Origin: Bacteroidales bacterium
GTDB taxonomy: Bacteria; Bacteroidota; Bacteroidia; Bacteroidales; UBA3824
DNA: 64,000 bases
Assembly (NCBI GenBank): GCA_017417315.1
Contig: JAFPZK010000046.1
Span: forward strand, 62,001 to 126,000
Direction: 5' to 3'
A program made the translations under genes and the position numbers. The notes under the pieces are model-generated. The model searched no databases. It was not told the origin of the DNA and saw only the letters and a program-made list of their open reading frames with translations. Position 1 is the stretch's first letter, and each line of letters begins with the position of its first letter. Below, piece by piece: positions 43,922 to 52,371 of the stretch.

Positions 43922-45214
43922 ATGAAAAAAATTTTAACACTCTTAATTTTAACGCTTGTATGCAGCGGAGTTTTTGCGCAGGATTCAGAGTTCCTGCAAA
44001 AACTAAAAAGTCTGAAAGGAGTTTCAGACATCGAACAACTACAATCCAATGTTTTCAAAGAAAAATACGTAGTTTATTTTACGCAAAACATTGACCATAA
44101 AAATCCTCAAAAAGGAACTTTCAAGCAGCGTGTTATCGTTGGTTTGAGGGGATTAGACCGTCCGACGGTGCTTGTTACCGAAGGTTATGCAGCAAATTAT
44201 GCCACTAATCCTTATTATAGAGAAGAACTTTCGGAACTTTATGAGGCAAATCTCGTTTTTGTAGAGCATAGATATTTCGCAAAATCTGTTCCCGAACCTA
44301 CTGACTGGGATTATATGACGGTTGAAAATTCTGCAAACGATTTGCATAATATCAGAGAGTCATTCGGACAGATTTTCAGCAAGAAATGGGTTGCAACGGG
44401 AATTTCAAAAGGCGGCTCTACCTGTACTTATTACCGTGCGTTTTTCCCTAACGATGTTGACGCTACGGTTGCATACGTTGCTCCCGTAAGTCGCGGCGTT
44501 GTTGACGGCAGACATGAAAAATTTCTTCTCAAAAAAGTCGGCACAAAAGAAGAACGCGATAAGGTTCATGACTGTCAGCAAGAGTTTATGAAACGTAAAA
44601 ATAAGTTAGTCAGCATGTTGGATACGTTTTCAACTAATCATGATTATAAATATTATATTCCGTTGAAAGACGTTTACGATTATTTAGTGCTTGAATATGA
44701 GTTTTCTTTGTGGCAGTGGGGAACGCCGGTTTCAACGATTCCGTCAAAAGGTGAAAGCGATGAAGTTTGGTTTCAATATTTGGTCGAAATGGTAGGTCCT
44801 GATTATTTTGCTTATCCGTCGGATTATTTACCGTTTTTCTATCAGGCTGTCAGAGAGTTAGGATATTACGGTTATCCGCTCAAATATATCAAAAAATATA
44901 CTGACCTCAAAGATACGAAAAACTATGTCAAAAATATTATGATTCCTCAGGAAATGCGCAACGTAGAATTTGACAAAACGGTTTGCAATTTTACGGAAAA
45001 TTATCTTAAAAAGAACGACCCGACACTTATTTTTATTTACGGTGAAAACGACCCTTGGACGGCTTCCGGCGTTGCAGGTTGGCTCAACTGTAAGAAGAAA
45101 CAAAATATGGCTGTTTTTGTTCAGCCCCGTGGTTCGCACTTGTCAAGAATTGGCAATATGCCTGAGGATATTAAAAAACAAATCACCTCAAAACTTGATA
45201 AATGGTTGAAATAA
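43922..45214 (+). CDS. Secreted serine peptidase (S28/S37-like)
   Basis: A 430-residue exported alpha/beta hydrolase (signal peptide MKKILTLLILTLVCSGVFAQ). The nucleophile motif is ATGISKGGSTCTYYRAFFP with Ser in GISKGGS; the acid is probably the Asp in GENDPW, and the base His in PRGSHLSRI. The start of the mature protein (YVVYFTQNIDHKNPQKGTF) is typical of the tripeptidyl aminopeptidase/PS-10 relatives. It likely trims peptides in the periplasm or outside. It stands alone between a promoter and a strong terminator. Confidence 0.85.
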   Translation: MKKILTLLILTLVCSGVFAQDSEFLQKLKSLKGVSDIEQLQSNVFKEKYVVYFTQNIDHKNPQKGTFKQRVIVGLRGLDRPTVLVTEGYAANYATNPYYREELSELYEANLVFVEHRYFAKSVPEPTDWDYMTVENSANDLHNIRESFGQIFSKKWVATGISKGGSTCTYYRAFFPNDVDATVAYVAPVSRGVVDGRHEKFLLKKVGTKEERDKVHDCQQEFMKRKNKLVSMLDTFSTNHDYKYYIPLKDVYDYLVLEYEFSLWQWGTPVSTIPSKGESDEVWFQYLVEMVGPDYFAYPSDYLPFFYQAVRELGYYGYPLKYIKKYTDLKDTKNYVKNIMIPQEMRNVEFDKTVCNFTENYLKKNDPTLIFIYGENDPWTASGVAGWLNCKKKQNMAVFVQPRGSHLSRIGNMPEDIKKQITSKLDKWLK

Positions 45215-45220
45215 AAAAAT

Positions 45221-45248
45221 GCGGAGAAAAAATTCTCCGCTTTTTTTT
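45221..45248 (+). terminator. Terminator of the peptidase gene
   Basis: GCGGAGAA (45221-45228) pairs with TTCTCCGC (45233-45240), followed by eight T residues. The minus-strand PorP/SprF gene ends inside the T run. Confidence 0.9.
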
Positions 45249-46281
45249 ATAATTTCGGACAAGCGATAACGCTGTGTCTCTTCTTTGATTTTGCTCTCGG
45301 TGCAAACTCGTAACTGAGTGATATTTCGTGGCTTCCGCCCGTTGAACTTAGGAGTTCGCCTATTGAAAAGTCATAACTGTAACCGATATGCAAATCGTAA
45401 ATTCTATATCCTAACAACAATACGATTGCGTCCAAATTTCCGTAAGACTCTTCTCTTACTGCAATCGGAATACCTCTTACCCATGCTCCGAGGGTAAACG
45501 GGTTTTTATTCCAATATGCACCGATACTAAACTGGTCTGAAAGTTTGGAATATTCATACAAACATGCGAAACTTACGTTTTGCATATCTTCTTTGTTTTT
45601 ACGACCGCGGCTTCTTGTCGTAGGTGCGCCGACATAAAGTTTTGCACCGCCGAAAATCGAAACTTTCATATCTTCGTGATAACTATCGTCATCATACAAA
45701 GAGGCTTTCGGTCTTAAAAGGTGGTCAATCGAAAGTCCGCCCCAATATTTGTCGGAATATGCAATCGCCGAAACTTCCATATCCAAAAACGGTTTTGTCG
45801 TATTAGGAGCGCGGCTGTGTTCTACTGAGTTCGGTCTTATATTACCGGTCTCGTCAATCTGATCACCGAAAGTTAAGGCATAAAAATCAATACTTCTCGT
45901 ATTGTATTTCAAGGCTATACCCGGTCTTACAATCCAATCTCTGTTGATATTAGTCCACCAAGAATAACATAAATCTACAACCGTAAGTGCCAAATGACCT
46001 TCACCGGCATCATCGCGCAATACCATCGCACCCAAACCGCTGTTGATTTTGTACATATTTTGGTCGTAAGCAACGGCGTATGTGTTAAAAGCACCTACTT
46101 CCGGCCATTGGTTTCTGTAATTTGCAGTAATACGGCTTCCGTTACAGACTCCCGCGTATGAAGGCGCAAGAAACAACGGTGCTGCATAATACTGCGAAAA
46201 CTGAATGATTTGTGCCGACAACGTATTGACCGTCAGCATTAAAACCAAAAATATTTTTATATTTAAGTTGTTTTTTCGCAT
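45247..46281 (-). CDS. PorP/SprF-family type IX secretion membrane protein
   Basis: A 344-residue protein with signal peptide (MRKNNLNIKIFLVLMLTVNT) and the PorP/SprF signature just after it: IIQFSQYYAAPLFLAPSYAG followed by RNQWPEVG. The remainder is an outer-membrane beta-barrel-like pattern ending with a terminal beta-strand and short tail (CPKL). PorP/SprF proteins anchor the type IX secretion complex or serve as docking proteins for surface adhesins. Many Bacteroidota encode several, and the second copy in this window is at 49659. No typical partner (large adhesin) is adjacent. Confidence 0.9.
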   Translation of the reverse strand: MRKNNLNIKIFLVLMLTVNTLSAQIIQFSQYYAAPLFLAPSYAGVCNGSRITANYRNQWPEVGAFNTYAVAYDQNMYKINSGLGAMVLRDDAGEGHLALTVVDLCYSWWTNINRDWIVRPGIALKYNTRSIDFYALTFGDQIDETGNIRPNSVEHSRAPNTTKPFLDMEVSAIAYSDKYWGGLSIDHLLRPKASLYDDDSYHEDMKVSIFGGAKLYVGAPTTRSRGRKNKEDMQNVSFACLYEYSKLSDQFSIGAYWNKNPFTLGAWVRGIPIAVREESYGNLDAIVLLLGYRIYDLHIGYSYDFSIGELLSSTGGSHEISLSYEFAPRAKSKKRHSVIACPKL

Positions 46282-46430
46282 AATCCAAACATCTGTGTTT
46301 ATATATTATTTAACGTTTTCTTACCGTTATTATTATAAATTAATGCCACTTTTTGCGCTGCAAAATACTGATTTTTTTTGAACGAAAAAATATTTTTTGA
46401 GTTAATTTTTCCGAAAAAACTAAATGTAAA

Positions 46431-48329
46431 TTATTCAGTACATAAGTGCGGTATTCTTTTACAAATTTGCTCCAAAATCTTTGCCAAATCCTGACTTTTG
46501 TAATTAATATCATCAGAAATTAAATCCTTTTCGGTTGGATTTTTGTCGGAATAATCTTTTTTGACGTCCGTCTGTAAATCCTCTTTTAACCGTTGTAATT
46601 TTCTGAAATCTTCGTAAACATATTCTACGTCAGAGGGAAAACCGGCCGGATAATCCTCCGAAAAATGTTTGTTTATAATCTTCTCTTTTTGCAAAGTATT
46701 GAAAATAATGTCTTTGGCATTATTTATAGAGTTCGTGAGTTTTTCTTGTACTATTCGGTTGTTTTCGGCGGCAAGCCTTTGAGAATAGTCGTTGACTATT
46801 TGTGAGGCGGTTTCTCTGCAATACCGACAATAAGTGTTATTGATTTCGTCTTTGAGTGTTTCGCAAAGAGCGGTTGCAGCGGCAGAGGGCGGCATAGATT
46901 TCAATTTTACGACCTTCTCTTTGAAAACTTTGTCGTATTGACGACCTTCTATTTTGCGAATAAGAGCGTTAAGTTCCGTAATGCTTTCGGGTTCGGGTTT
47001 TAGGACGGGAAACTCTACCGAATGAAGCACCGACAAGTCGTTTTCGTTGCTTTGACTATCCGAGTTTTTTTTGCCGTCTTTGTGTTCTCTCATTATTAAA
47101 ACCGTATTTTTGATGTTTTTGAGATTGTTGTCGCCTTCGAGATAGCCGTCAGCGTTTGTCATTATGGTTTTGTAGGTGTTAGAAAACTCGTTGACGAAAA
47201 TAGCGTCTTTTGCATAATCTTTGTACCGAAGTCCGTAAATTGTTTTTAAGGTTTTATAATTATTAAAAATTCTTAAAAACAACCTGCTGAAATCATCGTT
47301 AATGCGGTTTTTGTTGTTGAGTTTATATAGGTCTATGCTTTGTTTTAATTCGACAAAGGCTTGTAAGTATTCTATTAATTTGAGTTCGTGAGCGTAAAGT
47401 TCCTGACTTAAAAGTCCCGTTTCGTATTGACGTTTTACTTTTTTTAGCCTTGCTTCAACGCTTTCGGCATTAGTTTCGTCGCCGATTACGGGTTCGGTTA
47501 TGTATTTTGATTTGTAGTTGACAATCACTAAAAAAGGATAGCCGTAATATTTTATCAGTTGAGAGAGTTTGTTTTTGTCAACCTTCGGGTTATCGTTTGA
47601 GTGCATAAATTTTGAAATCTCTGACGAGTCGATTGCTGCTCTTTGAATGTGTGCCGGAATAAAACTATAAACATTTATTGAGGCAATTCTTTTGTTGAAA
47701 TCTTCCGTGTCATAAAGTCGGATTGTAGAACTGAATTTATATTCTTTGCCGGAGGTTTTGGAAGTCAAAAGATTGCTCATTTCTCCGATAAAAGTTTGTG
47801 CCGCAGTAAGCGGTGCGGTTGTCCACGAGGACACCGATTTCAATTGTGAGGCTACGAAATCAAAAATTTTGTTTTGGTTTTCTTCCGTTATTATATCAAG
47901 GTCGATTTTGCAGTCAACGGTTTTGTTTTTAACTGACGATACTGGAAGGTTGTCAACAATTCTTATTGCTTCGTAACTTTCTGAGGCGTAGGTTGTTAAT
48001 CCGTTGTCAGAGGTTTTTACGTTGAAACTGAAAATCGGATAACATAGGTTTTCAAGCGTAGTACCGTCAATTTTTGCCGTTATCAAAATGTTTTGAGGTG
48101 CATCGTATGTGGCTCTTTTCTTTTTCGGCGGCACGGGATAGAGGTCGTTTAAGAGGCTTTGAAATTTTGTCGCATTAAAAAGATACAAATCCGAGGTCAG
48201 ATAATGCCATTCGGCGTTGAATTCAAAATCAGAGTTTATGCTGAACTCAGGATTTACGACTAACGTTTCTTGTGCTTTTGCACAGAAAAACGCCGTTAAA
48301 GATAAAAATATAATTAAAATTTTTTTCAT
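46431..48329 (-). CDS. Secreted protein of unknown function
   Basis: A 632-residue exported protein (signal peptide MKKILIIFLSLTAFFCAKAQ). The ATG at 48329 is chosen because it gives a canonical signal peptide, and the extension upstream overlaps the Lnb-like gene. The N-terminal part (20-250) looks beta-rich, the rest (250-632) is helical, rich in K, E and N, with coiled-coil tendency. A Cys pair (YCRYC) occurs near residue 505. I recognise no domain. It lies between Lnb-like and PorP/SprF genes on the same strand, with 22 bases to the upstream gene, and may be co-transcribed with it. Confidence 0.7.
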   Translation of the reverse strand: MKKILIIFLSLTAFFCAKAQETLVVNPEFSINSDFEFNAEWHYLTSDLYLFNATKFQSLLNDLYPVPPKKKRATYDAPQNILITAKIDGTTLENLCYPIFSFNVKTSDNGLTTYASESYEAIRIVDNLPVSSVKNKTVDCKIDLDIITEENQNKIFDFVASQLKSVSSWTTAPLTAAQTFIGEMSNLLTSKTSGKEYKFSSTIRLYDTEDFNKRIASINVYSFIPAHIQRAAIDSSEISKFMHSNDNPKVDKNKLSQLIKYYGYPFLVIVNYKSKYITEPVIGDETNAESVEARLKKVKRQYETGLLSQELYAHELKLIEYLQAFVELKQSIDLYKLNNKNRINDDFSRLFLRIFNNYKTLKTIYGLRYKDYAKDAIFVNEFSNTYKTIMTNADGYLEGDNNLKNIKNTVLIMREHKDGKKNSDSQSNENDLSVLHSVEFPVLKPEPESITELNALIRKIEGRQYDKVFKEKVVKLKSMPPSAAATALCETLKDEINNTYCRYCRETASQIVNDYSQRLAAENNRIVQEKLTNSINNAKDIIFNTLQKEKIINKHFSEDYPAGFPSDVEYVYEDFRKLQRLKEDLQTDVKKDYSDKNPTEKDLISDDINYKSQDLAKILEQICKRIPHLCTE

Positions 48330-48351
48330 GTTTTTCTTTGTTTTAAAAAAA

Positions 48352-49497
48352 TTATTTTTTACAAAATGAAATTCTGACAAGTCTTAACAGAATTGTCGCT
48401 ATTATCGGATAAAAAGCGGGGTCGTATTGTTGCGGAATTGCCCAACCGAAAACAAGCATTATCGCTGTAATACAAGCACTTACTTTGAAATAGCCTGTCC
48501 AAAATCCGCTTTTTGATTTTACTTTGAACGCCGCTATTAAATGCAGAGGCCAAGCCCAAAGAATGTTAAGATTCCAAGCCGTAACCGTGTGTTCGGTAAA
48601 AAACCACATCACGAAAAACAATATGCCGAAAAGCCCGACAATAATTAGTAAAATTCTGTCAATCAGAGCCTTATGTATGCCGTTTTTTACTTCGTAAAAC
48701 GTTACTAACGCTAAGACTGCAAAAATTAGCGAAAACACCAAAAGCGGCGAACAATATGTGGTAAACGTCGTTTTATTGACTTTTTGGGCATCAATTAAGA
48801 CGTTTTCCTTTGAAACAAGATTTTTCGTTTCGCCGTCTTTTGTGATAACTGTCTTATTTAAAATAAGGTAGATGTAATCGGGCAAAAACTGTATCGTAAA
48901 AGAATCGGCTTTTTTGTCAACCGGCAGTCCCATCAAAAGCGATACTCCGAGTCTGAACCACGGCATTTCAGAAATTCTTACGTTAATCTCGTCCCTTAAC
49001 GAAAAGTCGTAAACCTCTTGGGGAAAAACGATATTTTCGCCGCATACTTTTTTTAGAATGTCGCGGATTTTTGTGGCGCAGTTGTCTTCGAGAAAATTGT
49101 ATTTATAATAGCGGTTTTCTTCTAAGGCGTTCCATTCCAAAAAATCGTAAAGTATGCGTTTTTCTTTTTCGTCAAGGTTTAAAACCTGTTCTCTTACTTT
49201 TCTGCCGTCGCGTTTGTATTCTCTTTCAAAATAGTAGTACGGATATGCCGAAAGTGAATAATTCAAAAAACCTTTCACGAATTTCAGGACGAAATACGGC
49301 TGTTTGTAACTGAAAGTTCCGTAATTGTAAACTTTATCAGTACCTTTTTGTTTGTCTATGATTCTGAAAGCGCAATGTCCGAAAGCGGCATAAATTTCTT
49401 TACCTTCGGCGCAGGTTAAAACGCTAATTTGTATATCTTCTGCTTTTAAGAATTTTCCCAAAAGCGTTAAAATTAATATAATCAGTAATTTACGCAT
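48352..49497 (-). CDS. Lnb-like (DUF4105) membrane protein, probable lipoprotein N-acyltransferase
   Basis: A 381-residue membrane protein. The N-terminal part is exported (MRKLLIILILTLLGKFLKA) and holds the Lnb periplasmic domain: AAFGHCAFRI with a conserved His, NYGTFSY, and LEDNCATKIRDIL with a conserved Cys, a papain-like layout. About four membrane spans follow (residues 245-375). Proteins with this architecture in Bacteroides have been described as Lnb, the enzyme that N-acylates lipoproteins in the phylum lacking Lnt. The assignment is by domain memory; a paralogue with another substrate is possible. The ATG at 49497 is preferred over an upstream TTG. Confidence 0.75.
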   Translation of the reverse strand: MRKLLIILILTLLGKFLKAEDIQISVLTCAEGKEIYAAFGHCAFRIIDKQKGTDKVYNYGTFSYKQPYFVLKFVKGFLNYSLSAYPYYYFEREYKRDGRKVREQVLNLDEKEKRILYDFLEWNALEENRYYKYNFLEDNCATKIRDILKKVCGENIVFPQEVYDFSLRDEINVRISEMPWFRLGVSLLMGLPVDKKADSFTIQFLPDYIYLILNKTVITKDGETKNLVSKENVLIDAQKVNKTTFTTYCSPLLVFSLIFAVLALVTFYEVKNGIHKALIDRILLIIVGLFGILFFVMWFFTEHTVTAWNLNILWAWPLHLIAAFKVKSKSGFWTGYFKVSACITAIMLVFGWAIPQQYDPAFYPIIATILLRLVRISFCKK

Positions 49498-49523
49498 TTT
49501 TATCAACTGAATTTTTCAATCTG

Positions 49524-49555
49524 TAAAGTTAAAGTAAATTTGGGAAAATTGCAAA
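49524..49555 (-). promoter_or_regulatory. Promoter of the Lnb-like gene
   Basis: On the minus strand: TTTG (complement of 49552-49555), 20-base spacer, TAACTTTA (complement of 49524-49531; last base deviates). Confidence 0.6.
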
Positions 49556-49618
49556 ATTAATTTTTTTGCGGATTTTTTAAAAAATGATTATTTTTGCGGC
49601 AAACTTTAATTTTTTTTG

Positions 49619-49626
49619 TACTTTTG
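49619..49626 (+). promoter_or_regulatory. Promoter -7 box of the PorP/SprF-GldJ unit
   Basis: TACTTTTG then CGCCCG, 33 bases before the ATG at 49659. TTTG at 49593-49596 is a -33 candidate with a 22-base spacer. Confidence 0.55.
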
Positions 49627-49658
49627 CGCCCGAAAACTGCGTTATACAAAGAAAAGCA

Positions 49659-50636
49659 ATGAAAAAATATTTTCTGATTACAATATTTCTCTTTTTGACG
49701 ACAAAATTTATGTCGGCACAGGAATATTGTTTTTCGCAGTATTATTTGGATAAATTGGCTGTTAATCCGGCGTTTGCCGCAGTTGGAGATTACAGCGAAA
49801 TAGGCGTAATTTTCAGAGACCAATGGCCTGGAATTGAAGGCGGTTATAAGATTTATAACCTTGAATATCAGCAAAAACTGCCTTCTTTTGACAGCGGTTT
49901 GGGCGTAAGGTTTTTCGGTAATACGACGGGCGGCGGAGCGTTTAAGGTCAACGAGTTTGCTCTCGGGTATGCGTATACTTTTAAAGTTAATTACAAATTA
50001 AAATGTGCGTGTGCTTTGCAGGGTGCGTATTATATGCAGAGTTTCAAACAATCGGGCTTAGTGTATTACAGCATGATAGATGCCGTATCGGGAGATATTT
50101 CCACATTTAACGAGAGCGTACCTTTCGAAAAGTCTGGAACATTTAATTTTTCTGGCGGAGTGATTTTTTACACGCAGAATACTGTTTTTTCGGCATCGAT
50201 GTACCGTTTTACCTCGGTTACGTTGACGGGACAAAAGTCAACGCCGCCGCTGATGATAACGGGACTTGTCAATCACAAAATACGGCTTTCGAGCCATGCT
50301 AAAAGGGACAGAATCGAAGATGTTTTTATTGTGCCGACAATAAATTTTTCTCATTCTTCTATTGCTGATATGATAATGCCGGGCGTTTATTTTTACGGAC
50401 AGATGTTGTTGGCGGGGCTTTCTTTCCGTTATCAAACCTCTGATTTTCAGTCTTCTGCCGTAGTAACGAGTATAGGGTTTAGAATAAAAAATATGGAAAT
50501 AGGTTTCGGTTACGATTTTTATACAGGGGCTGTGGCTCAGCCGTCAAGAAACTCTTTGGAAGCGGGCGTAAAATATAAATTTGAAAATTCTGAAAAAAAT
50601 AACGGTTCAAAAACAATATTATGCCCTGCATTTTAG
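49659..50636 (+). CDS. PorP/SprF-family membrane protein, second copy
   Basis: A 325-residue protein from ATG 49659 (signal peptide MKKYFLITIFLFLTTKFMSA). The PorP/SprF signature follows: YCFSQYYLDKLAVNPAFAA and FRDQWPGIEGG. The barrel-like rest ends ILCPAF. The gene precedes the GldJ-type gene by 46 bases without a terminator, so the two are probably co-transcribed. In gliding and secretion loci the order porP then gldK or gldJ is common. The start upstream at 49584 is rejected since it lies before the promoter. Confidence 0.9.
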   Translation: MKKYFLITIFLFLTTKFMSAQEYCFSQYYLDKLAVNPAFAAVGDYSEIGVIFRDQWPGIEGGYKIYNLEYQQKLPSFDSGLGVRFFGNTTGGGAFKVNEFALGYAYTFKVNYKLKCACALQGAYYMQSFKQSGLVYYSMIDAVSGDISTFNESVPFEKSGTFNFSGGVIFYTQNTVFSASMYRFTSVTLTGQKSTPPLMITGLVNHKIRLSSHAKRDRIEDVFIVPTINFSHSSIADMIMPGVYFYGQMLLAGLSFRYQTSDFQSSAVVTSIGFRIKNMEIGFGYDFYTGAVAQPSRNSLEAGVKYKFENSEKNNGSKTILCPAF

Positions 50637-50682
50637 TTATTATAATATAGTGATTTTAGAAAATTTAAAACTTTAATATAAT

Positions 50683-52209
50683 ATGAAAGTGCGATTGAAA
50701 ATAATCATGCTTGCGTGTATGCTTTCAGGCGGTGCTGTTTTGATGCAGTCATGCGGCCCGAAATTGTCTCAGCGCAGCGGCTCGTCTTCAAAAACAGGAT
50801 GGGCATACAACGACCCGAAAATGGGCGGTTTTGAAGTTGTCGAATATGTAGAACAAGATGCCGGTCCGGGTCTTGTTTTGATAGAAGGCGGTACTTTTAC
50901 TATGGGTAGTGTGGAGCAGGACGTTATGTATGACTGGAACTCTATGAGAAAGCGTGTTACGGTATCTTCGTTTTATATGGACGAGACGGAGATTTCTAAC
51001 GTTGACTACCGTGAATATTTAAACTGGGTGTTCAAAGTATTTTTTGACGAGTACCCCGAACTTTATTACAAAGCCTTGCCTGATACTCTTTGTTGGCGCA
51101 GACGTTTGGCTTTTAACGAACCTTACGTTCAGTTTTATTTCCGTCACCCTGCCTATAACGATTATCCGGCAGTAGGTGTAAGTTGGGAGCAGGCCTCTGA
51201 CTATTGTCTTTGGCGTACCGACCGTGTTAACGAAAAAGCCCTTATTGACTACGGTATTTTGGAATACGATGCTGAGCAGAAAGGTTCTAACAATTTCAGC
51301 ACCGAGGCTTACATTGCGGGCAAATACGTAGGACAGGTTAAGCACAACATTCCTTCACCGAGTTCACCGGAGGGCGAAAGACCTGCAAAAATGGAAGACG
51401 GTATTATGTTGCCTTCATATAGGCTTCCTACCGAAGCAGAATGGGAATATGCTGCTTTGGCTCTTATCGGAAACTCTTTGTCGTCTCCTGAACGTATTGT
51501 TAATCAGAGACTTTACCCGTGGAACGGACACTATGTAAGAAACGAGGAAAAAGCAAACAGAGGTCTTTTCCGTGCTAATATGCAGAGGGGCAGGGGCGAC
51601 CTTATGGGTGTTGCCGGTTATTTGAACGATAACGCCGCTCCGACTGCGCCGGTTGACAGTTACTGGCCTAACGATTACGGTTTGTATTGTATGGCGGGTA
51701 ACGTTAACGAGTGGGTTTTGGATGTATACCGTGTGTCTTCAAACCTTGACATCGACGAGTTTAATCCCTTCCGTGGTAACGTTTTCCAAGTGCTTGCTAC
51801 TGACGAGAACAACGAGTATATTCAGGACGATACTACCGGTCGTCTTAAATATAGAGATATGACTGACGAGGAAAGTATGGATCGTATCAACTACAAAAAG
51901 GCTGACAACATCAACTATAAAGACGGTGATTTGAGGTCTCAAATCGTTGACGGTCCGGACTGGATTAGTTCTCCTGACGAAGGTACCGAGCGTATGTATC
52001 ACAACCATCATACTCCCGAATATCCTATGAAATCTTTGGTTAACGACCGTGTAAGGGTTTACAAAGGAGGCGGTTGGAGAGACCGTGTTTATTGGATGGT
52101 TCCGGGTACGAGAAGATTCTTGCAGCAGGATAAATGCAACGACGATTTAGGTTTCCGTTGCGCTATGATTCGTGTAGGTTCTCCCTCAGGTGTTAGCGGA
52201 AGAAAATAG
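50683..52209 (+). CDS. gldJ: GldJ-type gliding/type IX secretion lipoprotein
   Basis: A 508-residue lipoprotein (MKVRLKIIMLACMLSGGAVL, lipobox MQSC, Cys24) with a formylglycine-generating-enzyme-like sulfatase-modifying domain: GLVLIEGGTFTMG near residue 65, MDETEISNVDYREYLNWV, LPTEAEWEYAAL, and GWRDRVYWMVPGTRRFL at the end. The segment TGWAYNDPKMGGFEV before the fold matches GldJ better than GldK, which lacks it. GldJ stabilises gliding and secretion components on the outer membrane. The typical gldL, gldM, gldN genes do not follow; the pyrophosphatase gene does. GldK remains the alternative name. Confidence 0.8.
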   Translation: MKVRLKIIMLACMLSGGAVLMQSCGPKLSQRSGSSSKTGWAYNDPKMGGFEVVEYVEQDAGPGLVLIEGGTFTMGSVEQDVMYDWNSMRKRVTVSSFYMDETEISNVDYREYLNWVFKVFFDEYPELYYKALPDTLCWRRRLAFNEPYVQFYFRHPAYNDYPAVGVSWEQASDYCLWRTDRVNEKALIDYGILEYDAEQKGSNNFSTEAYIAGKYVGQVKHNIPSPSSPEGERPAKMEDGIMLPSYRLPTEAEWEYAALALIGNSLSSPERIVNQRLYPWNGHYVRNEEKANRGLFRANMQRGRGDLMGVAGYLNDNAAPTAPVDSYWPNDYGLYCMAGNVNEWVLDVYRVSSNLDIDEFNPFRGNVFQVLATDENNEYIQDDTTGRLKYRDMTDEESMDRINYKKADNINYKDGDLRSQIVDGPDWISSPDEGTERMYHNHHTPEYPMKSLVNDRVRVYKGGGWRDRVYWMVPGTRRFLQQDKCNDDLGFRCAMIRVGSPSGVSGRK

Positions 52210-52237
52210 TGGAGTTTTTCATAATGTTTTAAACTTT

Positions 52238-52273
52238 AAGGCGGTTTTGCAATAAAGCATAACCGCCTTTTTT
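52238..52273 (+). terminator. Terminator of the PorP/SprF-GldJ unit
   Basis: AAGGCGGTT (52238-52246) pairs with AACCGCCTT (52261-52269), extended by TGC/GCA, then T residues. Confidence 0.85.
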
Positions 52274-52321
52274 AATTACAAAATTTAACACAAATAATTT
52301 TTTTCCTTGCATAAACTTTTT

Positions 52322-52329
52322 TACATTTG
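52322..52329 (+). promoter_or_regulatory. Promoter -7 box of hppA
   Basis: TACATTTG fits TAnnTTTG, 43 bases before the ATG at 52372. A clear -33 TTTG at normal spacing is not seen. Confidence 0.5.
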
Positions 52330-52371
52330 AAACGAAACTTTTCTTATCATTAACTAAAATCTATAAGTATT

